Below are positions 46,793-56,530 of a stretch of 64,000 nt of DNA, piece by piece. Both the position numbers and the translations under genes were made by a program. The notes beneath the pieces were generated by a model, which worked only from the letters and a program-made list of their open reading frames with translations, was not told the DNA's origin and made no database searches. Origin of the DNA: an uncultured Erythrobacter sp. (GTDB lineage: Bacteria > Pseudomonadota > Alphaproteobacteria > Sphingomonadales > Sphingomonadaceae); assembly GCF_958304185.1 (NCBI RefSeq), contig NZ_OY284433.1, forward strand, positions 372,001 to 436,000, read 5' to 3'. Position 1 is the stretch's first letter; every line of letters begins with the position of its first letter.

Positions 46793-47470
46793 ATGTTCAT
46801 CGGCCACTTCGCCCCTGCCTTCCTCGCCGCCGCGGTCAGCCCAGAGCGGCCGCGGCTGGGACTGATGTTTGTGGCGGCGCAGCTGGTCGACTGGGCGTTC
46901 TTCATCTTCAGCATCGTCGGCATCGAGCATATGCGCATCGTGGACCCGCCAGCCAGCGTGATGTCGCCGATCGACTTTTATCATATGCCCTATACCCACA
47001 GCCTGATCGGGACGACGATCTTTGCCGCCGCGCTTCTGGGCGTGGTGGCGGTGCTGCGGCGCGATGTGAAGCTGGGCGCGCTGGCCGGACTAGTGGTGCT
47101 GTCGCACTGGCTGCTCGACTGGCTGGTGCACGTGCCCGATCTGACGCTGGACGGCACGCCGCCCAAACTCGGGCTGGGCCTGTGGGATTTGCCGTGGGTC
47201 GCGATCCCGCTGGAGCTGGGGCTTACGCTCGGTGCTTTCGCTTTCTATCTGCGCCGGACGCGCGGACCGGCGGGGCCGCCAGCGATTCTCATTGGCGTCA
47301 TGCTGCTATTGCAGGCGATCAGCTGGTTCGGCCCGCACCCTGAGAGCGCCGGGGTCTTCTTCGCAATGCAGGCGCTGCTCGCGTTCGGCATCATGACCGC
47401 GCTGGCGGCATGGGTGGGGGAGAATCGCTGGTTCCGCAAACGCGGCAACTTGGCCTTCGCGCTCCAGTAA
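46793..47470 (+). CDS. DUF457/YdjM-like membrane-bound metal-dependent hydrolase family protein
   Basis: 225 residues from ATG at 46793 (MFIGHFAPAFLAAAVSPERP). Polytopic, with His/Asp-bearing motifs VDWAFFIF, MPYTHSLIGTTIF and LSHWLLDWLVHVPDLTLDG typical of the DUF457/YdjM family. Metal-dependent hydrolase activity is assumed from the family, not demonstrated. Shortly upstream of purL. Confidence 0.8.
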   Translation: MFIGHFAPAFLAAAVSPERPRLGLMFVAAQLVDWAFFIFSIVGIEHMRIVDPPASVMSPIDFYHMPYTHSLIGTTIFAAALLGVVAVLRRDVKLGALAGLVVLSHWLLDWLVHVPDLTLDGTPPKLGLGLWDLPWVAIPLELGLTLGAFAFYLRRTRGPAGPPAILIGVMLLLQAISWFGPHPESAGVFFAMQALLAFGIMTALAAWVGENRWFRKRGNLAFALQ

Positions 47471-47500
47471 TCTAGGGGGCTGCGCAAGGAGTCCTCGCCT

Positions 47501-49750
47501 ATGTCCCAGTCGACCACCATCACCCCCGAAATCGTCGAACAGCACGGCCTTTCGCCCGAGGAATACGAGCGTGTCCTGCACGCGCTGGGCCGCGAGCCGA
47601 ACCTTGTTGAGCTCGGCATCTTTTCGGTGATGTGGTCGGAGCATTGCAGCTACAAGAGCTCGCGCCTGCATCTCAAGAAGCTGCCGACCGAAGCCCCTTG
47701 GGTCATCTGCGGTCCGGGTGAGAACGCGGGCGTAATCGACATCGGCGACGGGCAAGCGGCGATCTTCAAGATGGAGAGCCACAACCACCCGAGTTACATC
47801 GAGCCCTATCAGGGTGCGGCGACGGGCGTTGGCGGCATTTTGCGCGACGTGTTCACCATGGGCGCGCGGCCTATCGCCAATGCCAACGCGCTGCGCTTCG
47901 GGCGGCCTGAACACCCCAAGATGAAGCATCTGGTGCAGGGCGTGGTTGCAGGCATCGGCGGCTACGGCAACTGTGTCGGTGTGCCGACTGTGGCGGGGGA
48001 GACCAATTTCCACACCGCCTATGATGGCAATATCCTCGTCAACGCGATGACCGTGGGCGTCGCGGATCAGGACAAGATCTTCTATTCCGCCGCCACCGGC
48101 CTCGGGAACCCGATCGTCTATGTCGGCAGCAAGACCGGGCGCGACGGGATCCACGGCGCGACGATGGCGAGCGCGGACTTCGGCGAGGATGCCGAGGCCA
48201 AGCGCCCGACGGTACAGGTCGGCGATCCCTTCACGGAAAAGCTGCTGATCGAAGCCTGCCTTGAACTCATGGCGACCGATGCGATCGTCGCCATTCAGGA
48301 CATGGGTGCAGCGGGCCTGACCTCCTCCTCAGTGGAGATGGCGTCCAAGGGCGGCGCGGGCATCCGGCTCGACATGAACAAGGTGCCGTGCCGCGAAACG
48401 GGCATGACGCCCTATGAAATGATGCTGAGCGAAAGCCAGGAGCGGATGCTCATGGTGCTGAAGCCCGGCAAGGAGCCGATGGCTGAGGCGATCTTCACAA
48501 AGTGGGAGCTCGATTTCGCAGTGATCGGCGAAGTCACCGACACCGGCCACATGGTGCTCGAATTCAACGGCGAAGTGGTGTGCGACATTCCGCTCGATCC
48601 GCTCGCCGACGACGCCCCGCTCTACGACCGGCCTTATCTTTCCAAGGAGGAATACGCGGTGTGGGCGGGCGTGAAGCCGCTCGGCGAAGTGCCCGCGAGC
48701 GATGACATCGCGGCGGACCTGCTGACGATGATGGGCTCGCCCGACCTCGCCTCACGCCGCTGGATCGCCGAGCAGTACGATTCGCAGGTCGGCGCCGATA
48801 CGCTCCAGACCGGCGGCGATGCTGGCGTGGTGCGCATGCATGGGACGGGCAAGGCGCTCGCCATCACCACCGATTGCACGCCGCGCTATGTCTTCGCCGA
48901 CCCGTATGAAGGCGGCAAGCAGGCCATTGCCGAGGCCTATCGCAACCTTTGCGCAGTAGGTGCACGTCCGTTGGCAGTGACCAACTGCCTCAATTTCGCC
49001 AACCCGCAGCGCCCCGAGATTATGGCGCAGATCGTCCACGCGCTTGAAGGCATGGGCGATGCCTGCCGCGCATTGGACTTCCCGATCGTGAGCGGGAACG
49101 TCAGCCTCTACAATGAGAGCAAGGCGACCGGCGGCGGTTCCGCGATCCTGCCCACCCCGGCCATCGGCGGCGTCGGCATCATCACCGACTTGTCGAAGAT
49201 GATGACAATGCACTTCAAGCAGGCAGGCGATGCGATCTACCTCGTCGGCCCCGAATTCTGGGCCAAGCCTGATCCGACCCGCTCGCATCTCGGCCAGTCG
49301 CTGTGGCTGCGCGTGGTCAAGGGCATGGAAGCCGGCCGCACCCCGCCGACCGACCTCGTGGTCGAGCGTACGGCGGGCGAGATCATCCATGAGCTAATCG
49401 CCGATGGCCTCGTCAACGCGGTGCATGACCTCAGCGATGGCGGCCTTGCCGTGGCGCTGGCGGAAATGGCACTGGCGGGCGGTATCGGTGCCGAGGCCGA
49501 TCTGGCGGGCAACCCAGATTACACGCCTGCGCAGTGGTGGTTCGGTGAGGATCAGGGCCGCTATCTGGTGACCGTCCCCGATGTCGCAGCGCTCAATGCC
49601 GCCCTCGCCAAGGGCACGCGCGATGCGGACACGGCGCAAATTGGTTTCCAGCGGATCGGCACCGTGGGCGGCGGCGACGTGCTGGGCATCCCGCTCAGCG
49701 AATTGCGCGCCGCAAACCAGCGGTTCTTCGACGCGTGGATGGAAGCCTGA
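47501..49750 (+). CDS. purL: Phosphoribosylformylglycinamidine synthase subunit PurL
   Basis: 749 residues, the small PurL form that needs separate PurQ and PurS (not in this window). Motifs: [79 protein letters not shown] and [23 protein letters not shown]-dependent amidation in step 4 of purine synthesis. Followed after 3 bp by a DUF3052 gene. Confidence 0.98.
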   Translation: MSQSTTITPEIVEQHGLSPEEYERVLHALGREPNLVELGIFSVMWSEHCSYKSSRLHLKKLPTEAPWVICGPGENAGVIDIGDGQAAIFKMESHNHPSYIEPYQGAATGVGGILRDVFTMGARPIANANALRFGRPEHPKMKHLVQGVVAGIGGYGNCVGVPTVAGETNFHTAYDGNILVNAMTVGVADQDKIFYSAATGLGNPIVYVGSKTGRDGIHGATMASADFGEDAEAKRPTVQVGDPFTEKLLIEACLELMATDAIVAIQDMGAAGLTSSSVEMASKGGAGIRLDMNKVPCRETGMTPYEMMLSESQERMLMVLKPGKEPMAEAIFTKWELDFAVIGEVTDTGHMVLEFNGEVVCDIPLDPLADDAPLYDRPYLSKEEYAVWAGVKPLGEVPASDDIAADLLTMMGSPDLASRRWIAEQYDSQVGADTLQTGGDAGVVRMHGTGKALAITTDCTPRYVFADPYEGGKQAIAEAYRNLCAVGARPLAVTNCLNFANPQRPEIMAQIVHALEGMGDACRALDFPIVSGNVSLYNESKATGGGSAILPTPAIGGVGIITDLSKMMTMHFKQAGDAIYLVGPEFWAKPDPTRSHLGQSLWLRVVKGMEAGRTPPTDLVVERTAGEIIHELIADGLVNAVHDLSDGGLAVALAEMALAGGIGAEADLAGNPDYTPAQWWFGEDQGRYLVTVPDVAALNAALAKGTRDADTAQIGFQRIGTVGGGDVLGIPLSELRAANQRFFDAWMEA

Positions 49751-49753
49751 GCG

Positions 49754-50161
49754 ATGACCTCCGGCTATTCCGGCACGCCGCTCGTCAAGAAGCTGAACTT
49801 GCGTGACGGGATGCGGGTGTGGTTCGATGCCATGCCCGAAGATGTCATCGACGAGATCGACGAATATGCGCTGGAACTGTTCTTCGTCGCTGACTCGGCC
49901 GAGGGAATCGACGCCGCGCATATCTTCGTGACGACCCGCGCTGCACTGGAGGCGCACCTCACCGCGCTGCGCCACCAGATTGCGCCCGAAGGTCAGATCT
50001 GGGTCAGCTGGCCGAAGAAAGCCGCCAAGGTCGAAACCGACATCACCGAAGACACAATCCGCGAAATCGCCCTGCCCCTCGGTCTGGTCGACACCAAAGT
50101 CTGCGCGATTGACGAGGTCTGGTCAGGCCTCAAACTGGTGATCCGCAAAGAACTGCGCTGA
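49754..50161 (+). CDS. DUF3052-like protein
   Basis: 135 residues: GTPLVKKLNLRDGMRVWFDA, then DEYALELFFVADSAEGIDAA, QIWVSWPKKAAKVETDITED and CAIDEVWSGLKLVIRKELR. This is the DUF3052 family; the WPK..SK..TD..E..+R motif is conserved across Gram-negatives and actinobacteria. Soluble, function unknown. Starts 3 bp after purL, so probably co-transcribed. Confidence 0.82.
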   Translation: MTSGYSGTPLVKKLNLRDGMRVWFDAMPEDVIDEIDEYALELFFVADSAEGIDAAHIFVTTRAALEAHLTALRHQIAPEGQIWVSWPKKAAKVETDITEDTIREIALPLGLVDTKVCAIDEVWSGLKLVIRKELR

Positions 50162-50165
50162 AGCC

Positions 50166-50963
50166 TCAGGCCGCCTGCGCGCCAGCTCCGCCGAGGGTCA
50201 GATCCTCGCGCATCATCCCCTCACCTTCGAGGATCGCAAGACACTGGCGGTAAACCTCGGGCTTGCCGATATTCAGCCGCGCCCGCGCTTCGCCGATATC
50301 TTCGCGCATCAGCGCAGCAATGTCCTGATGCGAAATCTTGGCGGCAGCACGGCCCAGCCTGCGCCCTTCCTTGACCGCGGCGAATAACGGCGCCTTGGTG
50401 CCGCTCACCTTCTTGATCTGACGCGCGCCGGCATAGGCGATGAACAGGATCCCGGTGTTGTGGTTCTGCTCGTAGGAGAAGCCCAGCAAGCTCACCTCGC
50501 CCAGCGCATCGCGGCCATAACCAGTGAGCACATGGAACAGGTCATGCGTGTCGCGTTGGCGATCAAAATACCACTGCGTCTGATCGCGCGGCAGGCTTTC
50601 GGGCGGCGCCCAGCGGTGGCTTTCGGCCACGAGGCCCGCTGCCGAAAGGCCTTCGCGCTTCATGAAGGTGATGTAATGCGCAGCAACGCTGTTCGGCGCG
50701 CAATCGGCCCAGCGCGCGTGATCATCGAGCATGGCGGGGATATCCACGCCCTCGGCAAGGAAGCGCTGGCCTTCGGGCGAGCGGACGAAATCGCGCGCTT
50801 GCGCAAGGCTGCGCCTGCCTTTGGTCGCTTCGATGATGTGGAACACCTGTTCGGTGTCCTCCTTGTCATCGACCAGCTTGCCGAAATGGTGCAGCACCTT
50901 GAGCGGCCGGAAGCCTGACACCTTGCGTTCGGGGGCAAGCAGCGGAAGATCGGTGAAGGCCAT
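50166..50963 (-). CDS. Coq4 family protein, paralogue 1
   Basis: 265 residues with the Coq4 signature RDTHDLFHVLTGYGRDALGE (HDxxHxxxG...GE), preceded by LAAGLVAES in near form (AAGLVAESHRW). Coq4 proteins bind zinc and support ubiquinone biosynthesis in eukaryotes and alphaproteobacteria; a recent view gives yeast/human Coq4 a role in ring C1 decarboxylation-hydroxylation. The TTACATCAATGTCA site lies 49 bp upstream of its start. A second paralogue lies 0.8 kb away. Two copies suggest one may serve another lipid or quinone pathway. Confidence 0.85.
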   Translation of the reverse strand: MAFTDLPLLAPERKVSGFRPLKVLHHFGKLVDDKEDTEQVFHIIEATKGRRSLAQARDFVRSPEGQRFLAEGVDIPAMLDDHARWADCAPNSVAAHYITFMKREGLSAAGLVAESHRWAPPESLPRDQTQWYFDRQRDTHDLFHVLTGYGRDALGEVSLLGFSYEQNHNTGILFIAYAGARQIKKVSGTKAPLFAAVKEGRRLGRAAAKISHQDIAALMREDIGEARARLNIGKPEVYRQCLAILEGEGMMREDLTLGGAGAQAA

Positions 50964-51012
50964 TGTGTAACGTCCTTTGCGCGAGTCGCGAATTAGGTTC
51001 AGGAAGTGCCAC

Positions 51013-51026
51013 TTACATCAATGTCA
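51013..51026. promoter_or_regulatory. Shared operator-like site 1 (TTACATCAATGTCA)
   Basis: An imperfect palindrome, TTACAT/ATGTCA. It differs at only two of 14 bases from TTACATGAATGTTA at 52653-52666. It lies 49 bp upstream of coq4 paralogue 1 (minus) and just upstream of the nitroreductase (plus). The form and spacing are those of TetR-type operators; the regulator is not in the window. Confidence 0.55.
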
Positions 51027-51070
51027 GTTAAATGTCTATTGCCCGCTCGATCGAGGTTCCACGCCCACCG

Positions 51071-51757
51071 ATGAACAGCCATGACGCCCAGCCCTATACC
51101 CTGCCGCATCTCTCCGATGACGAGGCTGTCGCGCGCGCGCAGGACTTCGCCAATCGCCTGAAACAGCGCCGCACTTGCCGTTGGTTCTCTGACTCGCCCG
51201 TCCCGCGCGGCGTGATCGAAGCCGCCCTTGCCGCTGCCGGAAGCGCGCCTTCGGGTGCCAATCATCAACCGTGGCACTTCGCCGTCATCACCGCGCCTGA
51301 CCATAAGCGCGCGATCCGCGAAGCGGCGGAGGCTGAGGAACGGCGCTTCTATGGCGCGGATGGCGATAATCCCAAGGCAGGCGCAGAATGGCTGGCGGCG
51401 CTTAAGAATTTGGGGACCGATGCCGACAAACCCTTCCTCGAAACCGCGCCCTATCTGATTGTCGTCTTCGCTCAGAGGAAGGGCGGAATCGCCGAGGACA
51501 GGGAGACACAGAACTACTACGTCAACGAAAGCGTCGGCATTGCCTGCGGGCTGCTGCTGGCCACGTTGCACGAGGCCGGTGTCGCGACACTCACCCACAC
51601 GCCGTCCCCAATGGGGTTCCTGCGCCGGATTTGCGGACGGCCCGAATGGGAAAAGCCCGTGATGATCATCGTCGCAGGCCGCCCTGCCTCGGACGCAACC
51701 GTCCCGGCCCATGCCTTGATCAAGAAGCCGCTGGAGCAAATTGCCAGCTGGCTGTGA
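51071..51757 (+). CDS. Nitroreductase family FMN protein
   Basis: 228 residues from ATG at 51071 (MNSHDAQPYTLPHLSDDEAV); an ATG at 51032 adds 13 residues and lies 5 bp from the operator-like site. Family motifs: RRTCRWFSDSPVPRGVIEAA, AAGSAPSGANHQPWHFAVIT, ESVGIACGLLLATLHEAGVA, MIIVAGRPASDATVPAHAL. It resembles the iodotyrosine-deiodinase/BluB-like branch, FMN-dependent oxidoreductases. It lies between two Coq4 genes, so a role on a quinone or aromatic substrate is plausible but inferred. Confidence 0.88.
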   Translation: MNSHDAQPYTLPHLSDDEAVARAQDFANRLKQRRTCRWFSDSPVPRGVIEAALAAAGSAPSGANHQPWHFAVITAPDHKRAIREAAEAEERRFYGADGDNPKAGAEWLAALKNLGTDADKPFLETAPYLIVVFAQRKGGIAEDRETQNYYVNESVGIACGLLLATLHEAGVATLTHTPSPMGFLRRICGRPEWEKPVMIIVAGRPASDATVPAHALIKKPLEQIASWL

Positions 51758-51764
51758 CGTGGGA

Positions 51765-52607
51765 TTACGCGGCGAGCAGTTCCGGCTCGGACATTGTCTT
51801 GCTGGCGAGCAAGTTATAGGGGTCAATCCCCTCGGCCTGCCAGATCCGGTGACATTCGCGATATTGCGAGGGCTGCGGGATGCGCATCTCGGCGCGCACG
51901 TCTTCGAGCGGCCGTGCTAGCAGCTCGCGGATTGGCTGCGCGATCAGCGGCGGCGCGCCCTTGCCGGTGCGATGGGCTTCGCGCACTGCGCCGAAGATTG
52001 GTGCCGCGCTGCCCTTGGCCATCTTTTTGATGTTGGCCGCACCGGCGTAACCGATCAGCAGGTGGCCCTGGCTCGGCGACTGGCCGTGCGTGAACAGCAG
52101 CACGCAGGTCTCGCCCAGCGCATCGCGGCCATAGCCGGTAAGGATGTGGAACAGGTCATGCGTATCGCGCGAGCGGTTGATGAACCATTCGACCAGATCA
52201 GGATAACGCGGCCGACCGCTGCGGTCGGATTCCGCGACCAAACCGGCAGCGGACAGGCCTTCTGCTTCCATGAAGTCGCAATAGGCGTGGGCGAGACTGC
52301 CCTTGGGCGTGCGGCGCAGGGCAGCGTGATCATCGAGAATTTCGGGGAGGAAAGGCTCGGTCGACCGCAGGAACTCACCGTGATCCGACAGCACAAGCGC
52401 ACTGACGCGCGGCAGGAAATCCTTCGAAGGTAGCGATTCGAAAATCTTGAAGACGAGGCTGGTGTCTTCCTTGTCCTTCATCAGCCCCTGAAAGCTGCGC
52501 ACCGCGCGCAGCGGACGATAGCGGGCGGGCGCGCGCTCGGGGTGCAGCAACACCGTCCCATCGGGGGCGAACATTTGGGTATAGGTGTCTCGATCAGTGC
52601 GGCTCAT
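51765..52607 (-). CDS. Coq4 family protein, paralogue 2
   Basis: 280 residues with the Coq4 signature RDTHDLFHILTGYGRDALGE and AAGLVAESDRSG. It is roughly collinear with the paralogue at 50166-50963 (both contain RYRPLRAVRSFQGLMKDKED-type N-terminal regions and FIAYAGA/LIGYAGAANIKK), but has clearly diverged. TTACATGAATGTTA lies 45 bp upstream of the start. It converges on the nitroreductase with an 8-bp gap. Confidence 0.85.
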   Translation of the reverse strand: MSRTDRDTYTQMFAPDGTVLLHPERAPARYRPLRAVRSFQGLMKDKEDTSLVFKIFESLPSKDFLPRVSALVLSDHGEFLRSTEPFLPEILDDHAALRRTPKGSLAHAYCDFMEAEGLSAAGLVAESDRSGRPRYPDLVEWFINRSRDTHDLFHILTGYGRDALGETCVLLFTHGQSPSQGHLLIGYAGAANIKKMAKGSAAPIFGAVREAHRTGKGAPPLIAQPIRELLARPLEDVRAEMRIPQPSQYRECHRIWQAEGIDPYNLLASKTMSEPELLAA

Positions 52608-52652
52608 GCGGAACGGTCCTTACAAGGTGGGCAGGGTCTAGCCCGGACTTGC

Positions 52653-52666
52653 TTACATGAATGTTA
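52653..52666. promoter_or_regulatory. Shared operator-like site 2 (TTACATGAATGTTA)
   Basis: Near-identical to the site at 51013-51026, and almost the same distance (45 against 49 bp) upstream of the second Coq4 gene. Two such sites next to paralogous genes support a common regulator. Confidence 0.55.
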
Positions 52667-52726
52667 ATAGCCGATTCGGTTCTCTAAATGAAACCCTTTT
52701 TTCGGTCGCCCGTTCCCATCCGGCGT

Positions 52727-53611
52727 TCAACCCTCGCGCCACGAATCGCGGGGTATCCCCAGCAACGTCAGGACCGCCGAAAGATCAGCGGCATCGACAC
52801 GGCCATTGGCCGCCGCGCGTGCCTTGGGCTTGGCGCGGTAGGCAAAGCCATAGGTCGCCGCTTCAATCATCGGGACGTCATTCGCGCCGTCTCCGGTGGC
52901 GAGGCTATGTGCGCCCTCGCCCAACCCGGACAGTTCATCCCGCAACACAGCAGCCTTGACCGCGCTGTCGGTGATCGGGCCGATCAGCCCCCCGGTGAGC
53001 TTGCCGCCTTCGACGCCGAGCCGGTTGCCGACCACCCGGTGAAAGCCGAGCATCTCTGCCACGGGATCAGCAAAGTGATGGAAACCGCCCGTCACCAGCA
53101 CCGTCCGCGTGCCGAGCGCCGCCAGTGTCGCCACCAGCACCTTGGCCCCCGGGGTCGCCGTGATCCGGTCAGCGAGACAGGCGTGGATCGCGCTTTCCGC
53201 CAGCCCTTCGAGCAGCGCCACCCGCTCGCGCAAGGCGGCTTCGAAATCGAGTTCGCCCTGCATCGCGCGTTCCGTGATCGCAGCGATTTGCGGCTTCAAG
53301 CCAGCGTAGTCAGCCAGTTCGTCGATGCATTCCTGCCCGATCATGGTCGAATCCATGTCCGAGACGAACAACCGGGGCACCTCGATCGCGCCGCGCGCAA
53401 CCAGCATCGCGGCAGGCTCGAACACCGCGTCGATCGCATTCAACACGGCGGCGGGGTCGCCCTCACCCATGTGCAGTTCCAGCACGCCGTCATCACCCTC
53501 GGGCATGGCGGCTGCTTCCAGTGGCACGCCGCTTTGCGCCAAAGCACCCGATAGCGCATCGAGACGCGTTTCACATTCTGTCGTCTCTGCTATCAGCCGC
53601 GCAATGAGCAT
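52727..53611 (-). CDS. serB: Phosphoserine phosphatase
   Basis: 294 residues from ATG at 53611. N-terminal ACT-like part (about 1-75), then the HAD domain: FVSDMDSTMIGQECIDELAD (Asp nucleophile), LVTGGFHHFADPVAEMLGFH, GPITDSAVKAAVL (Lys) and ATGDGANDVPMIEAA (metal Asp). Final step of serine synthesis. Its start codon overlaps the divergent miaA start: ATGAGCAT at 53604-53611 reads ATG on both strands. Confidence 0.96.
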   Translation of the reverse strand: MLIARLIAETTECETRLDALSGALAQSGVPLEAAAMPEGDDGVLELHMGEGDPAAVLNAIDAVFEPAAMLVARGAIEVPRLFVSDMDSTMIGQECIDELADYAGLKPQIAAITERAMQGELDFEAALRERVALLEGLAESAIHACLADRITATPGAKVLVATLAALGTRTVLVTGGFHHFADPVAEMLGFHRVVGNRLGVEGGKLTGGLIGPITDSAVKAAVLRDELSGLGEGAHSLATGDGANDVPMIEAATYGFAYRAKPKARAAANGRVDAADLSAVLTLLGIPRDSWREG

Positions 53612-54560
53612 TCCTGTATCTCCACCAGCACCGCTCGCGCTCATTGCAGGGCCGACCGCGAGCGGCAAGAGCGCGATTGCGCTCGCACTGGCCCATGCCC
53701 TCGCCGAGACCGGCCAGCGGCCTGTCATCATCAATGCCGATAGCGCGCAGGTCTATGCCGATTTGCAGGTGCTCTCCGCACGCCCGTCCGAGGACGAGAT
53801 GGCGGGCATCGAGCATCGCCTGTTCGGGGAATGGGACGGGGCCGAGGCGTGCTCGGTCGCTGCATGGGCGACAGCGGCCAAGGCCGAAATTGCCAAGTGC
53901 CATGCGGCGGGCGATGTGCCGATCCTGGTCGGGGGCACCGGGATGTATGTGAAGGTGCTGATAGAAGGCATCGCCCCGATCCCCGAAATCGACCCCGCCG
54001 TGCGTGCCGCCGTTCGCGCACTGCCCGAGGATGCGGCTTACAAGCTGCTCCAGCTGGAAGACCCCCTGCGCGCCGCCGAGCTTGATCCGGGAGATCGCCA
54101 GCGGATCGCCCGCGCGCTTGAGGTGAAACGCTCGACCGGCGTAACGCTGGGCGATTGGCAGCTCGCCAAGGCAGGTGGGATCGGCGACGAGGTGACGCTC
54201 TACCCGCTGCTGCTCGAACCCAACCGGCCGTGGCTTTATGAGCGCTGCGACCTGCGTTTCGAAGCGATGCTGGAAGCGGGCGCGATTGCCGAGGTCGAAG
54301 CCCTGCTCGCCCGCCAGCTTGACCCCGATTTGCCGGTCATGCGCGCCATTGGCGTGCCTGAGATTGCCGCGTTTCTTTACGAGGAAATCACCTACGAAGC
54401 GATGATCGCCGCCGGCGCGCAAGCGACCCGCAACTTTGCCAAGCGCCAGTTCACGTGGTTCCGCCGCCAACCCCCGGCGGAATGGCCTCGGGTGGCACTC
54501 GGGTATGAATCCGAAAGTATCGAACTGGATACCTATTTCGCATCATTATTGCGCAATTAG
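53604..54560 (+). CDS. miaA: tRNA dimethylallyltransferase
   Basis: 318 residues from ATG at 53604 (MSIPVSPPAPLALIAGPTAS). P-loop GPTASGKSAIALALA, INADSAQVYADLQVLSARPS, VGGTGMYVKVLIEGIA and RNFAKRQFTWFRRQ near the C-terminus. It adds the isopentenyl group to A37 of UNN-decoding tRNAs. Head-to-head with serB with an 8-bp overlap of start regions. Confidence 0.97.
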   Translation: MSIPVSPPAPLALIAGPTASGKSAIALALAHALAETGQRPVIINADSAQVYADLQVLSARPSEDEMAGIEHRLFGEWDGAEACSVAAWATAAKAEIAKCHAAGDVPILVGGTGMYVKVLIEGIAPIPEIDPAVRAAVRALPEDAAYKLLQLEDPLRAAELDPGDRQRIARALEVKRSTGVTLGDWQLAKAGGIGDEVTLYPLLLEPNRPWLYERCDLRFEAMLEAGAIAEVEALLARQLDPDLPVMRAIGVPEIAAFLYEEITYEAMIAAGAQATRNFAKRQFTWFRRQPPAEWPRVALGYESESIELDTYFASLLRN

Positions 54561-54603
54561 GGGTTGACCTATCAGATTATAACCTTTAGCGGCGACATCC
54601 ATC

Positions 54604-54635
54604 GGCCCGATGCGCCCCCTGCGTCGGGCCAGTTT
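54604..54635 (+). terminator. Hairpin between miaA and ilvB, terminator or attenuator
   Basis: Stem GGCCCGATGC / GCGTCGGGCC (54604-54613, 54621-54630; one G-T pair), 7-nt loop, then AGTTTTGTTGTT. It lies 44 bp after miaA and could end that transcript. It overlaps the start of a 25-codon open frame (54610-54687) that ends 13 bp before ilvB and contains several Val/Leu/Ile codons, so an attenuator role is also possible. Confidence 0.55.
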
Positions 54636-54700
54636 TGTTGTTAACGCCCTGTCCGTGCGGCCTTTCTGGCTTCATGCGATCCATTAGATGGAGTTCCCCC

Positions 54701-56503
54701 GTGCCCGGCAAGCCGGACTCTGCCCCGACCAAGCGGCCTTCGGACAATAGCAGCGCCATGAGCGGCGCGGCGATCCTCGTGCAGTGTCTGATCGAACAGG
54801 GCGTCGAATATGTCTTCGGCTATCCGGGCGGCGCGGTGCTGCCGATTTATGACGAATTGTTCGGCGATGAGCGCATCCGCCACATTCTCGTCCGCCATGA
54901 AGCAGGCGCGGCCCACGCGGCAGAGGGCTATGCCCGCTCCACCGGCAAGCCGGGCGTGGTGCTGGTCACCTCCGGCCCCGGCGCAACCAATGCAATCACC
55001 GGCATTGCCGACGCGTGGATGGATTCGATCCCGCTGGTCGTCATCACCGGGCAGGTGCCCACCAGCCTGATCGGCACGGACGCCTTCCAGGAAGCCGACA
55101 CCATCGGCATCACCCGCCACTGCACCAAGCACAATTATCTGGTGAAGGACCCCGCTGATCTGGCCGCTACGATCAAGGAAGCCTTCCTGATCGCGACCAC
55201 GGGTCGGCCCGGCCCTGTCGTGATCGACATCCCCAAGAACGTGCAGATCGCCGTCCCCTCGGAACGCCGCGCGCTGACGCGGGCGGGCGCGCATCGCTAT
55301 GCACCGCAGACGGTTGCTCCGGTCGAACAGATCATCGAAGCGGTCGAGCTGATCGCCAATGCTCAGCGACCGATCTTCTACACTGGCGGCGGCGTGATCA
55401 ATTCCGGCCCGGAGGCAAGCCGCTTGCTGCGCCAGCTTCAGGACATCACCGGCGCTCCGGTCACGTCCACGCTGATGGGCCTCGGCGCCTTCCCTTCGCA
55501 GCACCCCGATTGGCTCGGGATGCTGGGGATGCACGGCACCTACGAAGCCAATATGGCGATGAACAAGTGCGACGTGATGGTCTGCATCGGGGCGCGCTTT
55601 GACGACCGAGTGACCGGGCGGCTCGACGCCTTCTCGCCTGACTCCAAGAAGATCCACATCGATATCGACCGCTCCTCGATCAACAAGACCGTGCCGGTCG
55701 ACATGGGCATTGTCGGTGATTGCGGCACGGTGCTGGCGCAGATGATCGAGGCGTGGGGCACACGGCAAGCGCGCAATCTGGGCGAATGGAAAGCCCGGAT
55801 CGCCGGTTGGCGCGCGCGTGAGTGTCTTGCCTATCCCGAACGCTCGGTGAAGCATCCGGGCATGATCATGCCGCAAAAGGCGGTTGAGCGGCTCCACGCC
55901 CTCACCCACCGCCGCAATCCGATCATCACCACCGAAGTCGGCCAGCACCAGATGTGGGCGGCGCAGTATTTCGGGTTTGAAGACCCCAACAAGTGGCTGA
56001 CCAGCGGCGGGCTCGGCACGATGGGCTACGGTCTGCCCGCCGCCATCGGCGCGCAGCTTGGCCACCCCGACGCGCTGGTGATCGACATCGCGGGCGAAGC
56101 CTCGATCCAGATGAACATCCAGGAACTCGGCACCGCGAGCCAATATCGCCTGCCGGTCAAGATATTCATCCTCAACAACGAATATATGGGCATGGTCCGC
56201 CAGTGGCAGGAACTGACCTATGAAAGCCGCTATTCGAACTCCTATTCGGACAGCCTCCCCGATTTCGTGAAGCTTGCCGAAGCCTATGGCTGGAAGGGCA
56301 TTCGCATCACCGAGGAGCGCGATCTGGATGACGGGATCATGCGGATGCTGGATCATCCCGGCCCCGTGATTGTCGATTGCCTCGTCGCGCAGGATGCCAA
56401 TTGCCTGCCGATGATCCCGTCGGGCGCGGCGCATACCGACATGATGCTGTATGGCGACAAGGTCGACGGCACGATGGACGACGAGGCCAAGGCGCTGGTC
56501 TAA
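54701..56503 (+). CDS. ilvB: Acetolactate synthase large subunit
   Basis: 600 residues from GTG at 54701, with GGAG 7 nt upstream; an in-frame ATG at 54674 lacks an RBS. The TPP domain has the conserved Glu in [20 protein letters not shown] and the cofactor segment [15 protein letters not shown], with [17 protein letters not shown] at the N-terminus. First common step of Ile/Val/Leu synthesis. It forms a complex with IlvH, whose gene follows after 27 bp. Confidence 0.97.
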   Translation: MPGKPDSAPTKRPSDNSSAMSGAAILVQCLIEQGVEYVFGYPGGAVLPIYDELFGDERIRHILVRHEAGAAHAAEGYARSTGKPGVVLVTSGPGATNAITGIADAWMDSIPLVVITGQVPTSLIGTDAFQEADTIGITRHCTKHNYLVKDPADLAATIKEAFLIATTGRPGPVVIDIPKNVQIAVPSERRALTRAGAHRYAPQTVAPVEQIIEAVELIANAQRPIFYTGGGVINSGPEASRLLRQLQDITGAPVTSTLMGLGAFPSQHPDWLGMLGMHGTYEANMAMNKCDVMVCIGARFDDRVTGRLDAFSPDSKKIHIDIDRSSINKTVPVDMGIVGDCGTVLAQMIEAWGTRQARNLGEWKARIAGWRARECLAYPERSVKHPGMIMPQKAVERLHALTHRRNPIITTEVGQHQMWAAQYFGFEDPNKWLTSGGLGTMGYGLPAAIGAQLGHPDALVIDIAGEASIQMNIQELGTASQYRLPVKIFILNNEYMGMVRQWQELTYESRYSNSYSDSLPDFVKLAEAYGWKGIRITEERDLDDGIMRMLDHPGPVIVDCLVAQDANCLPMIPSGAAHTDMMLYGDKVDGTMDDEAKALV

Positions 56504-56530
56504 GGCCGCTGCTTTACGGGAAACCATGCA

